Assembly (NCBI GenBank): GCA_025331125.1
Contig: JAOALB010000097.1
Location: 79,532-143,531, forward strand
Length of the DNA stretch: 64,000 nucleotides
Reading direction: 5' to 3'
Source: Mycogone perniciosa
Taxonomy: Eukaryota; Ascomycota; Sordariomycetes; Hypocreales; Hypocreaceae
The notes under the pieces were generated by a model, which saw only the letters and a list, made by a program, of their open reading frames with translations, did no database searches and was not told where the DNA came from. This document shows positions 1 through 13,200 of the stretch, one piece after another. The stretch's first letter is position 1. Each line of letters starts with the position of its first letter. Both the position numbers and the translations under genes were made by a program.

Positions 1-1280
1 GACTGTTCTAGGTCCCATTTAGACGCGATGGTGAGATCTGCAAGTAATAGCTCGGGATGCAATGCCAGCTGTTGAACAACATGGCTAAGCTGCTTAGCAA
101 GTGCGACAAGTTGCTGCTCAGGAACAGCAAGTTTCTGATATATGAAGACAAGTTTATCATCATTTTCATGCAAGTGAGCCTGTATGACAAGTGGATAAGT
201 AAAGTAGCTCTCCAATGTCTCTTCCGCCGTATCATCAGATCGCGAGGGAAGAAGGATGCCCTGTTCGGCCTGATCGACATAGGATAAGACTTGTCTTGGC
301 TGGATCACGAGCAAGCTGGAAAAGTCGCAAGCATCCTTTGCATCCTCACTCAATTTAGCGATATTATGCAGGCCGAATTGCTCATATGCAACCATTTCCG
401 ATGCCTGCGCTTGAATGTCGTCGAGGAATACAGATGCCGATTTTTGATGATCAAGATGGATGCGAACAGGAATAGTAGCGATGACCGGACCAGGCATCTC
501 TGTCAGTCTAGCCACGGGGGCTTGACGACCCGAAACAGTCGTACCAAAGCAAACGTCATGTGTATCGCAGTAGCGAGCAAGGAGAATTGCCCAAGCTGCA
601 CGTAGAATCGTGGCCTTTGTAATGCTCGCGCTAGGTTTAGGAACATTCATCTCCAATTCCATGTAGCCAGTATTATTCGCCTTGTTTGGTTCCTCAACTG
701 AAGTTGGTTTACGTGGGTAGGTGGCTTTCCTTGCGTTGTGGAGCTGCCTCAGCCAATACTCGCTTGCTGATTGATGATCAATATCCAGCGTGTATTGTAT
801 GAATCGAGAATAAGACGCCAGTTGAGTTACTTCAAGTCCTTGATAGACGTTATGTAATGTTTCAAGCATCAAGCGAACGGACCAGCCATCGAATACTGCA
901 TGATGCATCGTCCAAACAAAATGGAAGTCGCCGTTGTTTTGGGTGATTGCGTAGTGGCAAAGTCGGGAGCCATATTGCATCTCCGTACGATGCGGCATGT
1001 CCAGGTAAGCCGCTAGGGACAGTCCATCTGTCAAGTCCCATTCAAAGTCTCCATTTACTACAGCTTGAATAGAAGATCCACCAAGGTGTATAATTCGCGT
1101 TCGCATATTAGGACACATATTGACAGTTTTTTCCCAAGCAGTCTTGAACTTATTCAAGTCCGCTTGTTCTGAGATGCGGTAATGGAATGTAGCGATGTAT
1201 GACCCAGGCTGTTTGACGGCCAAGGCCATCAGGCCTTCCTGTAGCTTTGAGCATGGGTATGCATCTTCAATGTGCATATT
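1..1280 (-). other. Condensation domain of module 7 (last domain in the window)
   Basis: Begins after T6 with the DAYPCSKLQEG motif common to all condensation domains here, carries MHHAVFDG near 888-912 and continues to IASKWDLEQ at the very edge, just before an expected adenylation domain. It shows that the synthetase has at least seven modules. Confidence 0.85.
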
Positions 1281-4200
1281 ATCATGCAAACCCATGGTGG
1301 ATTTGGTGTTACTAGCAAGGAGTGCGTTCGATTGAGATTGGCTCAGCATGCTAAAGGGCTTAATCGTGCCGATCTCTTGGTCATCATCACTCAGAGCTTT
1401 AGCCTTAGCAGCGACACTGAGAAGTCGAGCATCATTAAAGATGTCCCTAGCACTAAGACCAATGCCATGCTCACGAGCAGAAGAGACAAGACGTATAGCA
1501 GCCATCGAATCACCCCCAATTTGCAGGAAGTTGTCGTCCCTTCCAATCGCCTCGGCTGGAATGTTCAATATTTCCGCCCAAAGCTGTTGCATCTTCTTCT
1601 CCATGTCTGTCTCGACAGCACGTTTGTTGCTATCAATAAGCGAATACTTCTCGAGCTCCTCTCTAGAAAGCGAAGTTGTCGTGCTCAGAAGCAGTTTCCT
1701 GTCTAGCTTTGTCGAAGATCCAAGGGGCATGTGTTTGCAGGCTATGAAGATCCTTGGAACCATGTAGGGAGGGAGAACCCCACCAAGGCGAGATACAAGA
1801 TCGTGAAGCTGGGGCGCCATCTCCTCTGACCAAGGCACAAACAGACCCTCATCCTCAGCATTAATTGCTAGATGAGATGGAAGAGTGTCGTTATTAAAGC
1901 AGAAGTAAGCCACCAGTCGTGATGTATCTTCAGTTTTAAGAACATCAACGGCAACTTGGCGAACACCTGCGAGGTGTGTGGAGATTTGATATTCGATCTC
2001 ACCTAGCTCGATTCGAAGTCCACGAATCTTAACTTGAGTATCTTTGCGACCAGAAAACTCGACAGTACCATCTGGGTTGAGGAAACCTAGATCTCCGGTT
2101 CTGTAAAAGCGATTCCAATGCTTTGAGTCCTGATTAGACGCCCAAGTAGGAAGAGGAGTTACCACAGCCTCTTGCGTCTTCAATGGGTTCGCAAGATACT
2201 CGCTGAATAATGTTGGACCTTGGTAAACAATCTCCCCAACACATCCAACAGGAGCCAGTCGTTGAGGATTGTTCTGTTCAACAATCCACCAGTTACCAGG
2301 GAAAGATCGCCCGATGGTCATCGGCGAATCATTTACGCCCTTCCACTCATGAACGGACCCGATAACACAGATCTCAGTCGGACCCCAAGCATTGACGAGT
2401 CGCAGCTTGCTACCCCATATCTCAAGGATGTCTGAGCCTGATGCTTCGCCTCCAACAATAAGGACCTCCAAAGAGGGCATATCTTCTGGCCGCATAGTCC
2501 GTGCAACAGTTGGGGTCAGCAGCGCACATGTAACACCAGCGTTAGATATGTAATCAGCTAGCGCGCTCATTTGTTGATCCCATGATGGAATGCACAGACA
2601 ACCACCAACAAGCAGAGTTGAAAATATCTCAAAGACAGAAGCATCAAAGACGAAAGAAGCAAATTGAAGTACTCTGACGTTGTTCGTAAAGCCGAGTCGC
2701 TGAGCAACAGCGGTCTGCGATGTACAGAGGGCTTCGTGCGATATTACTACGCCCTTTGGTGTACCAGTTGTTCCGGAGGTGAAGATGACATAGGCACGAT
2801 GTCCTGATGAAACAGCAACAACAGGTTCACGATTATTGGTGTCTTTCTTCACCAGCTCTTGGTCTAGGGGCAATGCCACCTCGAGAACATGTGACAGTAT
2901 AGAGGCGCACTTGGAGGTATTGGCGGGTGAGGTCAATACCAGTGGGGCCTTAGTTTGAGAGACGATTTGCTGGTATCTTTGAACTGGATGTGAAGGATCC
3001 AAAGGCGCCCACGCCGCTCCAGCTTTATTGATTGCCAGGATAGCGACAACATACCAAGCTGACTTATCGAAACAGACATGAATCAGGTCGCCAACCTTGA
3101 TATTGAAGGCATTGATAAGGTGATTGGCAAGTCGATTCGCAGCAAGATCTAGTTGGCTATATGTAAATCTTCCGTCCCAGGCAGATAGTGCAGGAGCGTC
3201 GGGAAACAGCCTGGTCTGCTTTTGAATAAGCTCATGGATGCACGACTCAATGATTTCACACGTGTCACTATTTGAAGCAACAGCTTGTTCGAGATCCCAA
3301 GACGAGGCAACAGATACTTCCTCCAAGGGAGCGTCACCCAGCGATGTAAGTTGATGGATAACATGGCTTAGCTGATGGCTCAGAGCTTGAGCCTGAGCTT
3401 CGGCCAGCACACTAGAGTTGTACGCAACCACCAGATTGATACTGTTCTCGTGAAGATGGGCCTGGAGAATGAGCGGATAGCTAAAATAGTTCTGAATTGA
3501 ATCAGCAACTCTACCGATTTCCTTATCCGCGGAAAGAAGAAGCATAGCATCTTGCTCCTCGGTACTAGCGATATGCTGCGCTGGCTGAATAACTAGGAGA
3601 CTTGAGAACTGGCACGCGTCCTTGGCAGCTTCGCTAATTTTGCAGATATTTTGCAATCCGAATTGTTCATACGGAATCATTTCCAAGGCCTGGTCTTGAG
3701 CGTCCTGGAGGAAATCGGAAACCGATCGCTTATGATCAAGTTGAATACGCACTGGAACAGTTGCGATCGCTGGCCCGACCATACCCATTAACTCGGGTAC
3801 AGGTGCCTGACGACCTGAGATGGTCGTACCGAAACACACATCATCAGCCGCACAGTACCTCGCCAGAACCACAGCCCAAGAACAGCGGATGAGCGTTGCC
3901 ATCGTTACGCTGGAATCTGTCATCTTCGGCAATTCAATAACCTTCTCCACGACACAGGTGGCGTCAGACTTATCAGGAGACACGTCACGAATGGGTGGGA
4001 AAGTTGCCCGACTAGCATTGTGAAGTTGTGCCTTCCAATATTCCCTAGCATCATTTACGTCCAAAGCAAGGACGTATTGAATGAAGCGAGCATACTGGGG
4101 CACAGATGGAACTTCTAATCCAGAGTATACCTTGTGCAGGATGGCAAGAGTGTTTTGTAGAGATACACCGTCAAAGACAGCGTGATGGACTGCCCATATG

Positions 4201-7200
4201 AAATAATGATTGCCACCCTCTTGTTCAATAAGCTCACATAGGGAAAGCCGTGAGCCATAACTCATCTCAATAGACTGAACGGACTGAAGAGTAGACTTTA
4301 AATCATGGCCACCAAGGGAAGTCCAAGCAAAGTCGTCTTTCAATACGACCTGGATAGCCGATCCATTGATGTAAACAATTCGTGTCCTCAGACTCATGCA
4401 AATTTCGACAGTTTTCTCCCAGGCAGTTTTGAATCGTTCAACATCAGCGCTCGCCGGTAGTCGATAAATGTGTTTCGCGATGTAGGAACCGGGCTGCTTT
4501 ATTGCCAAGACCATCAAGCCCTCCTGAAGGCTGGTGCAAGGATAGGCATCTTCAACCAGAGCATTTGGTGATAAGCATTGGTCTCGTGCTGCTGATGCAA
4601 TTCCTGCCACTTGAGTACTGGAGAGGAGACTGAAGGGCTGCACGCCCTCGATGGAGACATTTGTATCCGTCACTACCGCCCTGGCCATCTGCTCCAGTCG
4701 GGGACTGTGGAAAATAGCAGCTACGGTAAGACTGAAGCCATGCTTCTGGGCGAGAGTAACCAACTGGATTGCACTGATGGAATCTCCTCCAATGCGCAGG
4801 AAGTTATCATTCTTGCTGATATCTTCGGCGTTAGTACGAAGGATCTGAGCCCAAAGATTCCGAAGTTTGAACTCCATAGACGTAGTTGGGGCCTCATTCT
4901 GTACAACATCTGGCGTAAATCTTGAACGGTCTTGGCTAGAAATTTCTTCAGCGACCGTGAGAAGGGCGCAGCGATTGACTTTACCAGACGTTGTCTGTTC
5001 TGGTCTGCCGTTGAAAATTAGGTAGGATGAAGGTATCATGTATGATGGCAGAATCATTCCTAGAGACGCATCTATGTTGGAGATCAGCAATCGCTGTTCG
5101 TCAGACACATTCTCAATCAGTTCCAGTGATTGCGACTGAGAGGTTACACTATCGGCATTCCATAAGAAGGCGAGGAGACTGTCTTGGCCTTGTCCGTCAT
5201 AAGCCTTGGCAACGTCAACAATAACTGCCATGTCTTGAGGAAGTAGCTCGTCCATTCGAGATTCAATCTCACCCAGCTCCACACGTTGACCGTGAAGTTT
5301 GACCTGAGTGTCTTTGCGGCCCATATAGTCGAAGGTTCCATCGACATTTCGCCGCACCAAGTCACCGGTTCGATAGACTCTCTGTGAGAAGTCTTGAGGG
5401 AGCCAGTCGGCACCAAAGTCCTCGATCCAATTGGCTGCCTTGTCCGCACTAACATTAAGATAGCCACGGGCCAGCATTGGACCTTGAATCAATAACTCGC
5501 CAATGCATCCAACAGGAACAAGGTTATAAATGTCGTTAGGCTCAACAACCCAGAAAGCACTGGATAGCGGCCTACCCAAATTAGTTGACCGGCCTGATTT
5601 GCCAACTACAGCATTCCACGCGCAAATGGATGCTTCAGCCGGGCCGTAGAGACCATGAAGCTCAACGGATTCTTTCCAGCGATCTGCACACTTCTGACTG
5701 ATAGCCTCTCCTCCTAGGCAAAGTACTCGCAGTGTTGGAACCTCAATAGGATTCAGAAGATCAGCAACAGTGGGTGTGAGGAACACCCAGTTCGCCTGGG
5801 TACTGTTGATAGCCCCGGCAAGGTTGTTTAGTCGGTCATGATCTGACGGGACACAAATGCATCCACCACGCATCAAGGTTACTAAGACATCCAAAACACC
5901 GACGTCGAACGTATAGGCCGAAAATTGGAAAACACGCGTGCCAGGGCCAATTTGAAGGTCAGAGCCGTAGGCGTTAGCGGACGAACAGATAGCCTTATGC
6001 TCAATGACCATACCCTTGGGCCTGCCCGTACTTCCGGAGGTGAAAAGGACGACACATGCATTGGCGGGACTGGTGGAAGACTGTATAGAACCAACAGCTT
6101 CGGGCAGAGTATGCATAAGTGTCTCGTCAACAACAAAGACGGATATATCCAAGCCTTCAAAATTGGCCTCGCAGCATGAACTTGTAATAGCAATGGTAGC
6201 ATTGGTATCTTCAAGAATGCCTTGAAGCCGAGCTCGTGGGGCCTTAGGATCTAAAGGAACAAAAGCTCCACCAGACATCTCTATTGCAACCATTGTCACA
6301 ACAGCCCAGGTAGACTTCGGAAAGCACAAAGGCACAAGAGTCTCGGGACCGATACCGAGCTGTTGCAACCTTACTGCCAACCGAGAAGCTAGGTTTCCCA
6401 GCTGAGCGTAAGTGAGATCTCCATCCCAAGAGGTCACAGCAGGAGAATTTGGATAAGCCTGAATACTCTCCTGGATCAGCCAGTGAGTGCAAGAGTCCGT
6501 ACAAGGTTTCAGCATTTGGGAATCCGCAGCGTGGGAAATATCCCACTGCCCGACCAGTGAAATTGCACGCAGCTGAACATTGTCCTGCATCAGCTGTTGA
6601 GTTACATGCTCAAGCTGATGAGAGATTGCGATGACTTGGTCTTCAGCAAGGACATCTGGGTTGAAGAAAAGTCGCTGCTCAATACTTCCATCCATTATGC
6701 TGTTGATGAGAACCAGAGGATAATTAAAGTAGCCCTGCATCGTGTCTTCAGTCAGAGCTCTTTCAGTCTCACTATACAGCAGAATGGTGTCGTTGGATTC
6801 TTCTCGTGATGACAGAGCTGGAGGCTGAATCACAAGCAAGCTTGAGAAATTACAAGCCTCTCGTGCGTCGTGGCTGACTTTGGCAATATTCTGCAGACCG
6901 AATTGCTCAAAGGGAACCATAGCCATTGCCTGGTTCTGAATGTTGACCAGGAACTCAAGTGTGCTGGCTTGACTATCTATATGTACTCGGACTGGCACTG
7001 TGGCGATCATTGGCCCTGGCATCGTCTCAAGACCAGGGAGAGGTGCTTGACGACCAGATACAGTTGTACCAAAAGTCACATCATCAGTATCGCAGTAATG
7101 TGCAAGAACAATCGCCCAGGCAGCACGTAGAATCGATGCCTTGGTGACAGAGGATTGAAACTTTTGCGGAAGTGCAATTGTCCTGCGATGCACTCGAGTC

Positions 7201-10200
7201 GAAGAGGCAGTACTGCGAGAGTGAGGAGCTTGAACGGGTGGGAATGCAGCTCGCCGAGAGCCAGATAACTGGGTCTCCCAGAAAGTGGCGGCTGCCACAT
7301 TGTCAAGCTGCATATTGTATTTGATGAATGCACTGTAGGGCTGCAATGGATGAAGCTCTGTGGCCCGGTAGGCAGTCTTAAGTGTATTCAAGATTATTTG
7401 CATGGCCCATCCATCATAGATAGAGTGATGAGCTGACAATATGAAGTACTTGACATCTGCATCTCTCAAGATGGCATACCAACAGAGAGGCGAGCCGTAA
7501 CCCATATTTAAATCTCGAGCTGGCCCAGTAATTGAAGAGAGGGTCTCATCATCTGTATTATCCCAGAAAGCTTGGCCCTTGACCAGCACTTGAACTGAAG
7601 AGCCGTTGCAGAGAATTATTCTTGTGCGGAGGTTGCCACAGATTTCTACAGTCCGATCCCAAGCAGCTTTGAAGCGACCAGTGTCGACATGACCAGCTAA
7701 CTTGAAAACGTACTTCGCAACGTACGATCCGGGTTGTTTCACTGTCAAGGCCATGAGGCCCTCCTGCAACGAGGTACAAGGATATGCATCCTCGATGGAT
7801 TCTCTGGAGAGACTATACTGATTTTCTGCTTCTTCGATGATTGAATCGCGACTTGACTGAGACAAGAGACTGAATGGCAAGATAGAACTTTCAGTTTCAA
7901 CCAAGACATCAATGAAAGCCACTTTTGAGGCCACGGCGAGCAGCCGGGAATCATCGAAGATGTCCTTAACGCTGAATGAAATTCCAGCAGCTCGTGCCTG
8001 AGAAACCAAGCGGATAGCCGTAATGGAGTCACCGCCAATCTGCAAGAAGCTGTCATCGCGGCCAATTGAGTCAGCAGATATACCTAAAATGTCTGCCCAA
8101 AGGGACTGCAATAGGCTTTCCATCTCAGTCTCCGGGGCTCTTTTATTGCTGTCGAGTAAGGAGTAGCTCAATAATTGCTCATGATTGAGCGAGGATGTCA
8201 TGTTGCGAAGCGTTTTCCGATCCAACTTCGTGGACGTGATGGAAGGCATGTATCTGCAAGTGATAAATAGAGTTGGGATCATGTAGTGAGGCAAGGTGAT
8301 CTTCAGCTGGCCAACCACAGCTGAGAGTAGCGACTGAATGTCTCCTGTAAGAGGCATGAACATGTCATCCAAACTGCTCTTTGCATTAATAGAGGTGCTT
8401 CGGGTTTCATCGCCAAAGCAAAGATATGAAACCAAATTGGAACCACTCTCAGTCTGAAAAACGTCCACAGCAACTTGACGAACACCCTCCAAGTTCTCTC
8501 GAATGCGATGTTCGACTTCACCAAGTTCAACTCGTAAGCCGCGGATTTTAATCTGAGTATCTTTGCGGCTGCAAAACTCAATGGTGCCATCATGGTTGTA
8601 ATAACAAAGATCTCCTGACTTGTAAAAGCGAGTCCATTGCGGCGTCCTCAGCGACGCCCAATCAGGCAGCGATGAAACCACTGACGATGCTGTTCGCTCG
8701 GGATCTGCAAGGTATTCTCGAAGAAGCGTTGGACCCTGTAGCATGACTTCACCAATAGTTCCCAGTGGAGCCAATTGGTGTGGGTTCTCGGGGTCAACAA
8801 TCCAGCAGAAGGCACCAACCGGTTTACCTACTGTGAGAGGTGATTCATCCACGGACTTCCATTCATGCAAAGTGCTGAAGACACAAGTCTCAGCTGGGCC
8901 CCAACCGTTGATAAATCGAAGCTTGCCAACCCAGGTATCGAAGACATCACGAGGGATTGCTTCGCCACAAAGAAGAAGAAGCTCAAGGCTTGGGACTTCC
9001 TCTGGCCTTAACGTTCGAACAAATGATGGGGTAAGATAGGCCCAATTGACATCATTTTCACGAATGAACTCAGCTATGTTGTTCATTCGCGCTTGTTCTG
9101 AAGGCACGCAGACGCAAGCACCTGATATAAGAGGAGCAACTATCTCTCCAATAGACAGGTCGAACACAAACGCCGCAAATTGAAGCATTTTAACATCAGG
9201 AGTAAGCCCTAGTCTCTTGATAATAGCGGTCTGACTGCTGCAGACAGATTGATGCTCCATTACGAGACCCTTTGGAGTACCAGTACTACCAGATGTAAAT
9301 AGGACATACATCGCATTGCTTGGTGATATCTCAGTCACTGGCGCATTTTCATCGTGCGTGCCATCCTCGGATAACGTCTGATCAAGCGCAGCTGTGACTT
9401 TGATAACCATTGGCACAAGATTGCCACACAAAGCGGCATGGGATTCAGATGACAATGCAACATGCGCTTTTGTTTGCTGGACGATTTGACGAAGTCGCTC
9501 AGGAGGATGAGAGGGGTCAAGAGGAACCCATGCAGCACCGGCCTTGTTGATCGCCAAGATAGAAACAAAGAACCAAGCAGACTTCTCAAAACACACGTGG
9601 ATAAGCTCGTCCAGTTTGACTTCATGTTGGTTGAGCAGGTGATGAGCCAAGCGGTTGGCAGCAGAGTCCAACTCGGCATATGTAAATTCGCCATCCCATG
9701 CGCGTATCGCCATAGCCTCTGGACGCTGAAGGGCTTGGTCCTGAACAAGCTGGTGGAAGCAACGGTCAACAGTTTCTGGCACTTCAGAGTTGAATTGAAT
9801 GGATCGCTGCAGGTCCCAGGAAGAGGCGGTTGTGATAGAGCCAACGCTTGACTCCATGTGTAAAACGAACTGCTTCACAATATGTTGGAACTGATACGAT
9901 AGTGCGGTCATTTGTTGTTCCGGAAGAACATCAGAATTGTAGATGAGCATCAGTTGAATGAACTGATCATGCAAGTGTCCTTGGATGACAAGGGGGTAGC
10001 TAAAATAGTTCTCCAGGTCATCCTCATCCAAGTCCTGATCTGAATGAGCGGCAATCAGAACAGCTTCCTCGCTATTGTCATTGTACTCCAAGGCTTTCAT
10101 TGGCTGAATAACGAGCAAGCTAGAGAAATCGCAGGCATCCTTTGCATCGATACCGAGTTTGCTAATGTTCTGTACACCGAACTGTTCAAAATCCACCATC

Positions 10201-13200
10201 TCCAATGCTTGATCTTGAACACTTTGGAGGAATGTGGCGATAGATTCCTGTCGATCAACACGTACTCGTACAGGAACGGTAGCGATGACTGGGCCGGGCA
10301 TTTCTGCAAGCCCTAGAACAGGAGCTTGACGGCCTGAGATGGTTGTTCCAAAACAAATGTCATCTGTATCGCAGTAACGTGCAAGAAGGATGGCCCAGGC
10401 AGCACGAAGAATAGTAGCCTTTGTGATGCTAATCGTGCCTACGTCAGGCAGTTCAATCTTCACTTTGATGCAACGGGTGATACCAGCCTTGTCCACTGGG
10501 CCTTTGGAGTTAATGGTTGATGGGAATGTGGCCTTTTTAGCATTACGAAGCTGCGCTGTCCAGTATTGAGCGGCGGATTGAGAGTTGATATCCATTGTAT
10601 ACTGAATAAACCGAGAATACGGTGCCAGAGTCGGAACCTCCAGTCCTTTGTATACGCCATGGAATGTATCCAGCATCATTCGCATTGTCCATCCATCGAA
10701 AATGGCGTGATGGATGATCCAAACAAAGTGTGCGTCGCCGATTTCATCTTCAACTAGTGCGTACCGACAAAGTCGAGATCCATAGCCGACTTCCACATGC
10801 TTGGTGCTACGCAGATAAGATGCTAGAGTGGTGTCTGTTGTATCCCATGTATGATCACCCCTGATCACCACTTGGACCGAGGAGCCAGCAAGGTGCACAA
10901 TTCTAGTCCGCAAATTGCCACATAGCTCAACAGTGCGCTCCCAGGCAGCCTTGAAGGCGGAGACATTGGCGAACTTCGATAGGCGATATTGATACTTGGC
11001 AATGTAAGATCCAGGCTGCTTCACAGCTAGAGCCATCAGACCTTCCTGAAGGTTTGTACAAGGGTACGCGTCCTCAATCTCCATATGATCCATCAAGCCC
11101 ATCTCAGCCCTGATCCGCTCAGTGAAAAGCGCATCCCGATCACACTGTTGGAGCAAACTGAATGGCGAAATTAAATCCACATTCTCTGACATATCTTCCA
11201 CAAAACTGGCTTTGACAGCGACGGCCAGCAATCTAGGGTCCCTGAAGATATCGCTCACGCTGAGTTCAATACCTTGGTTACGAGCAGACGCAACGAGACG
11301 AATAGCGGCAATAGAATCACCGCCGATTCTCAAGAAACTGTCGTCTCGACCAATAGATTTCGCTGGGATATTTAGAACCTCAGCCCAAATCCGCTGCAAG
11401 CGGCACTCCATGGCTGTTTCTGGAGCTATCTTTGTCCCATTAACCAACGAATATTGTTCAAGGTCCTGTCTGTCTAGAGCGGCAGTGACACGAAGGAGCA
11501 GTTGCCTGTCTAGCTTGGAAGACGTTACCAGTGGCATGAGCTTACAGGGAACAAACAATGATGGCACCATGTAGCTAGGGAGGACAACGTTCAAGCAGCC
11601 AAGCAAGATGTTGATCTTATTCTTCAGCTCGGCTGTGAGCGGCAAGATGATGTCCTCACCAGTCAGATTGCTGGTTAAGCTGGCTGGGAGAGTATTGTCG
11701 TTGAAGCATATGAAAGCGACCAAGCTAGCACCTGCGTCAGTCCTGAATACGTCGACAGCAAGCTGACGGACACCGTCCATATTCTTGCTGATGTGATGTT
11801 CAACTTCGCCCAACTCGATACGAAGACCTCGGATTTTAACCTGTTTATCTTTGCGACTGGAATACTGGATTGATCCGTCTGGGTTATACATGGCCAAGTC
11901 GCCAGTCTTGTAAAACCGTGACCAGTGCTCGCGATTTGGTGCCCAGCTCGGAAGCGCGGCAACCATTGCAGATGCAGTTTTTGTTGGATCTGAGAGATAT
12001 TCTCGCAACAGATTGGGCCCTTGGATAACGATTTCGCCCAGCGTGCCTGTAGGAGCCAGTTTCTGGGAGTCATCGGGATCGACGATCCAGCAGTAGCCGC
12101 CAACCGGATAACCAATAGTCATATGCGACTCCTCGACTGATCGCCATTCATGTACAGCGCCAGCAACGCAAGCCTCAGTAGGACCCCAGGCATTGATCAA
12201 GCGTACCTTTCCGAACCACTTCTCGAAAACATCTCTGCTCACAGCTTCACCACCAAGGATAAGAAGCTCAAGGCAAGGGATTTCTTCAATCTGAATGGTA
12301 CGGGCAAATGAGGGAGTCAGCAACGCCCACGTAACTTTTGCATTTCGGATATATGATGTCAACGAGTTCATCTGCACTTCCCATGAAGGAATGCAAACGC
12401 AAGCGCCCGAAATGAGAGGAGAAATAATCTCTGCAACGGAGGCGTCGAACACAAAGGAGGCAAACTGAAGCATTCGAACGGCCTCGTTGAGACCAAGTCT
12501 TTGGCTAAATGACGTTTGGCTGCTACAAAGAGCACCGTGTTCGATAACTACACCCTTGGGAACGCCTGTTGATCCAGACGTGAACAAGATATAAGCGACA
12601 TCTTGAGCACCGACCGCCACACTTGGTTTTCCCTTGAAAGCCTCATCAGCTGCAAGCAGTGCATCCAATTCTGCTGTGACTTCAAGGATATTGGAAACCA
12701 AGTTGGCACACTTCGAGGCATGTCTAGGGGAGCAGAGCGCCAAACTCGCCCCGGTCTGGCTAGCAATTTGCTGGTGGCGCTCAACTGGGTGTGATGGATC
12801 GAGCGGTACCCAAGCTGCACCACTCTTGCTGATAGCCAACATTGCGACAACAAACCAGGATGATTTGTCAAAGCACAAAAGGACCAGATCGCCAACTCGC
12901 ACGCCGAGGATATGAGTAAGATAGGTGGCCAGTCTATTGGCCGCTGAGTCTAATTCAGCGTAAGTGAAACTAGCATCCCAGCCGTCAACAGCAGAACTAT
13001 CAGGATTCATTCGCGTGCGCTTCTCAATAAGCTCATGGACACACGCATCAATAGTGGTAGGCCCTTCACGGTTGGCTGTACGAGCGAAATTGAGGTCCCA
13101 TTCACTTGCTATTAATACGCTGTCGAGGGAGCTGTTGTGTTGTGTAACAAACTGCGACACCACATGCTCGAATTGATAGCACAGGCATTCCAGTTGATGG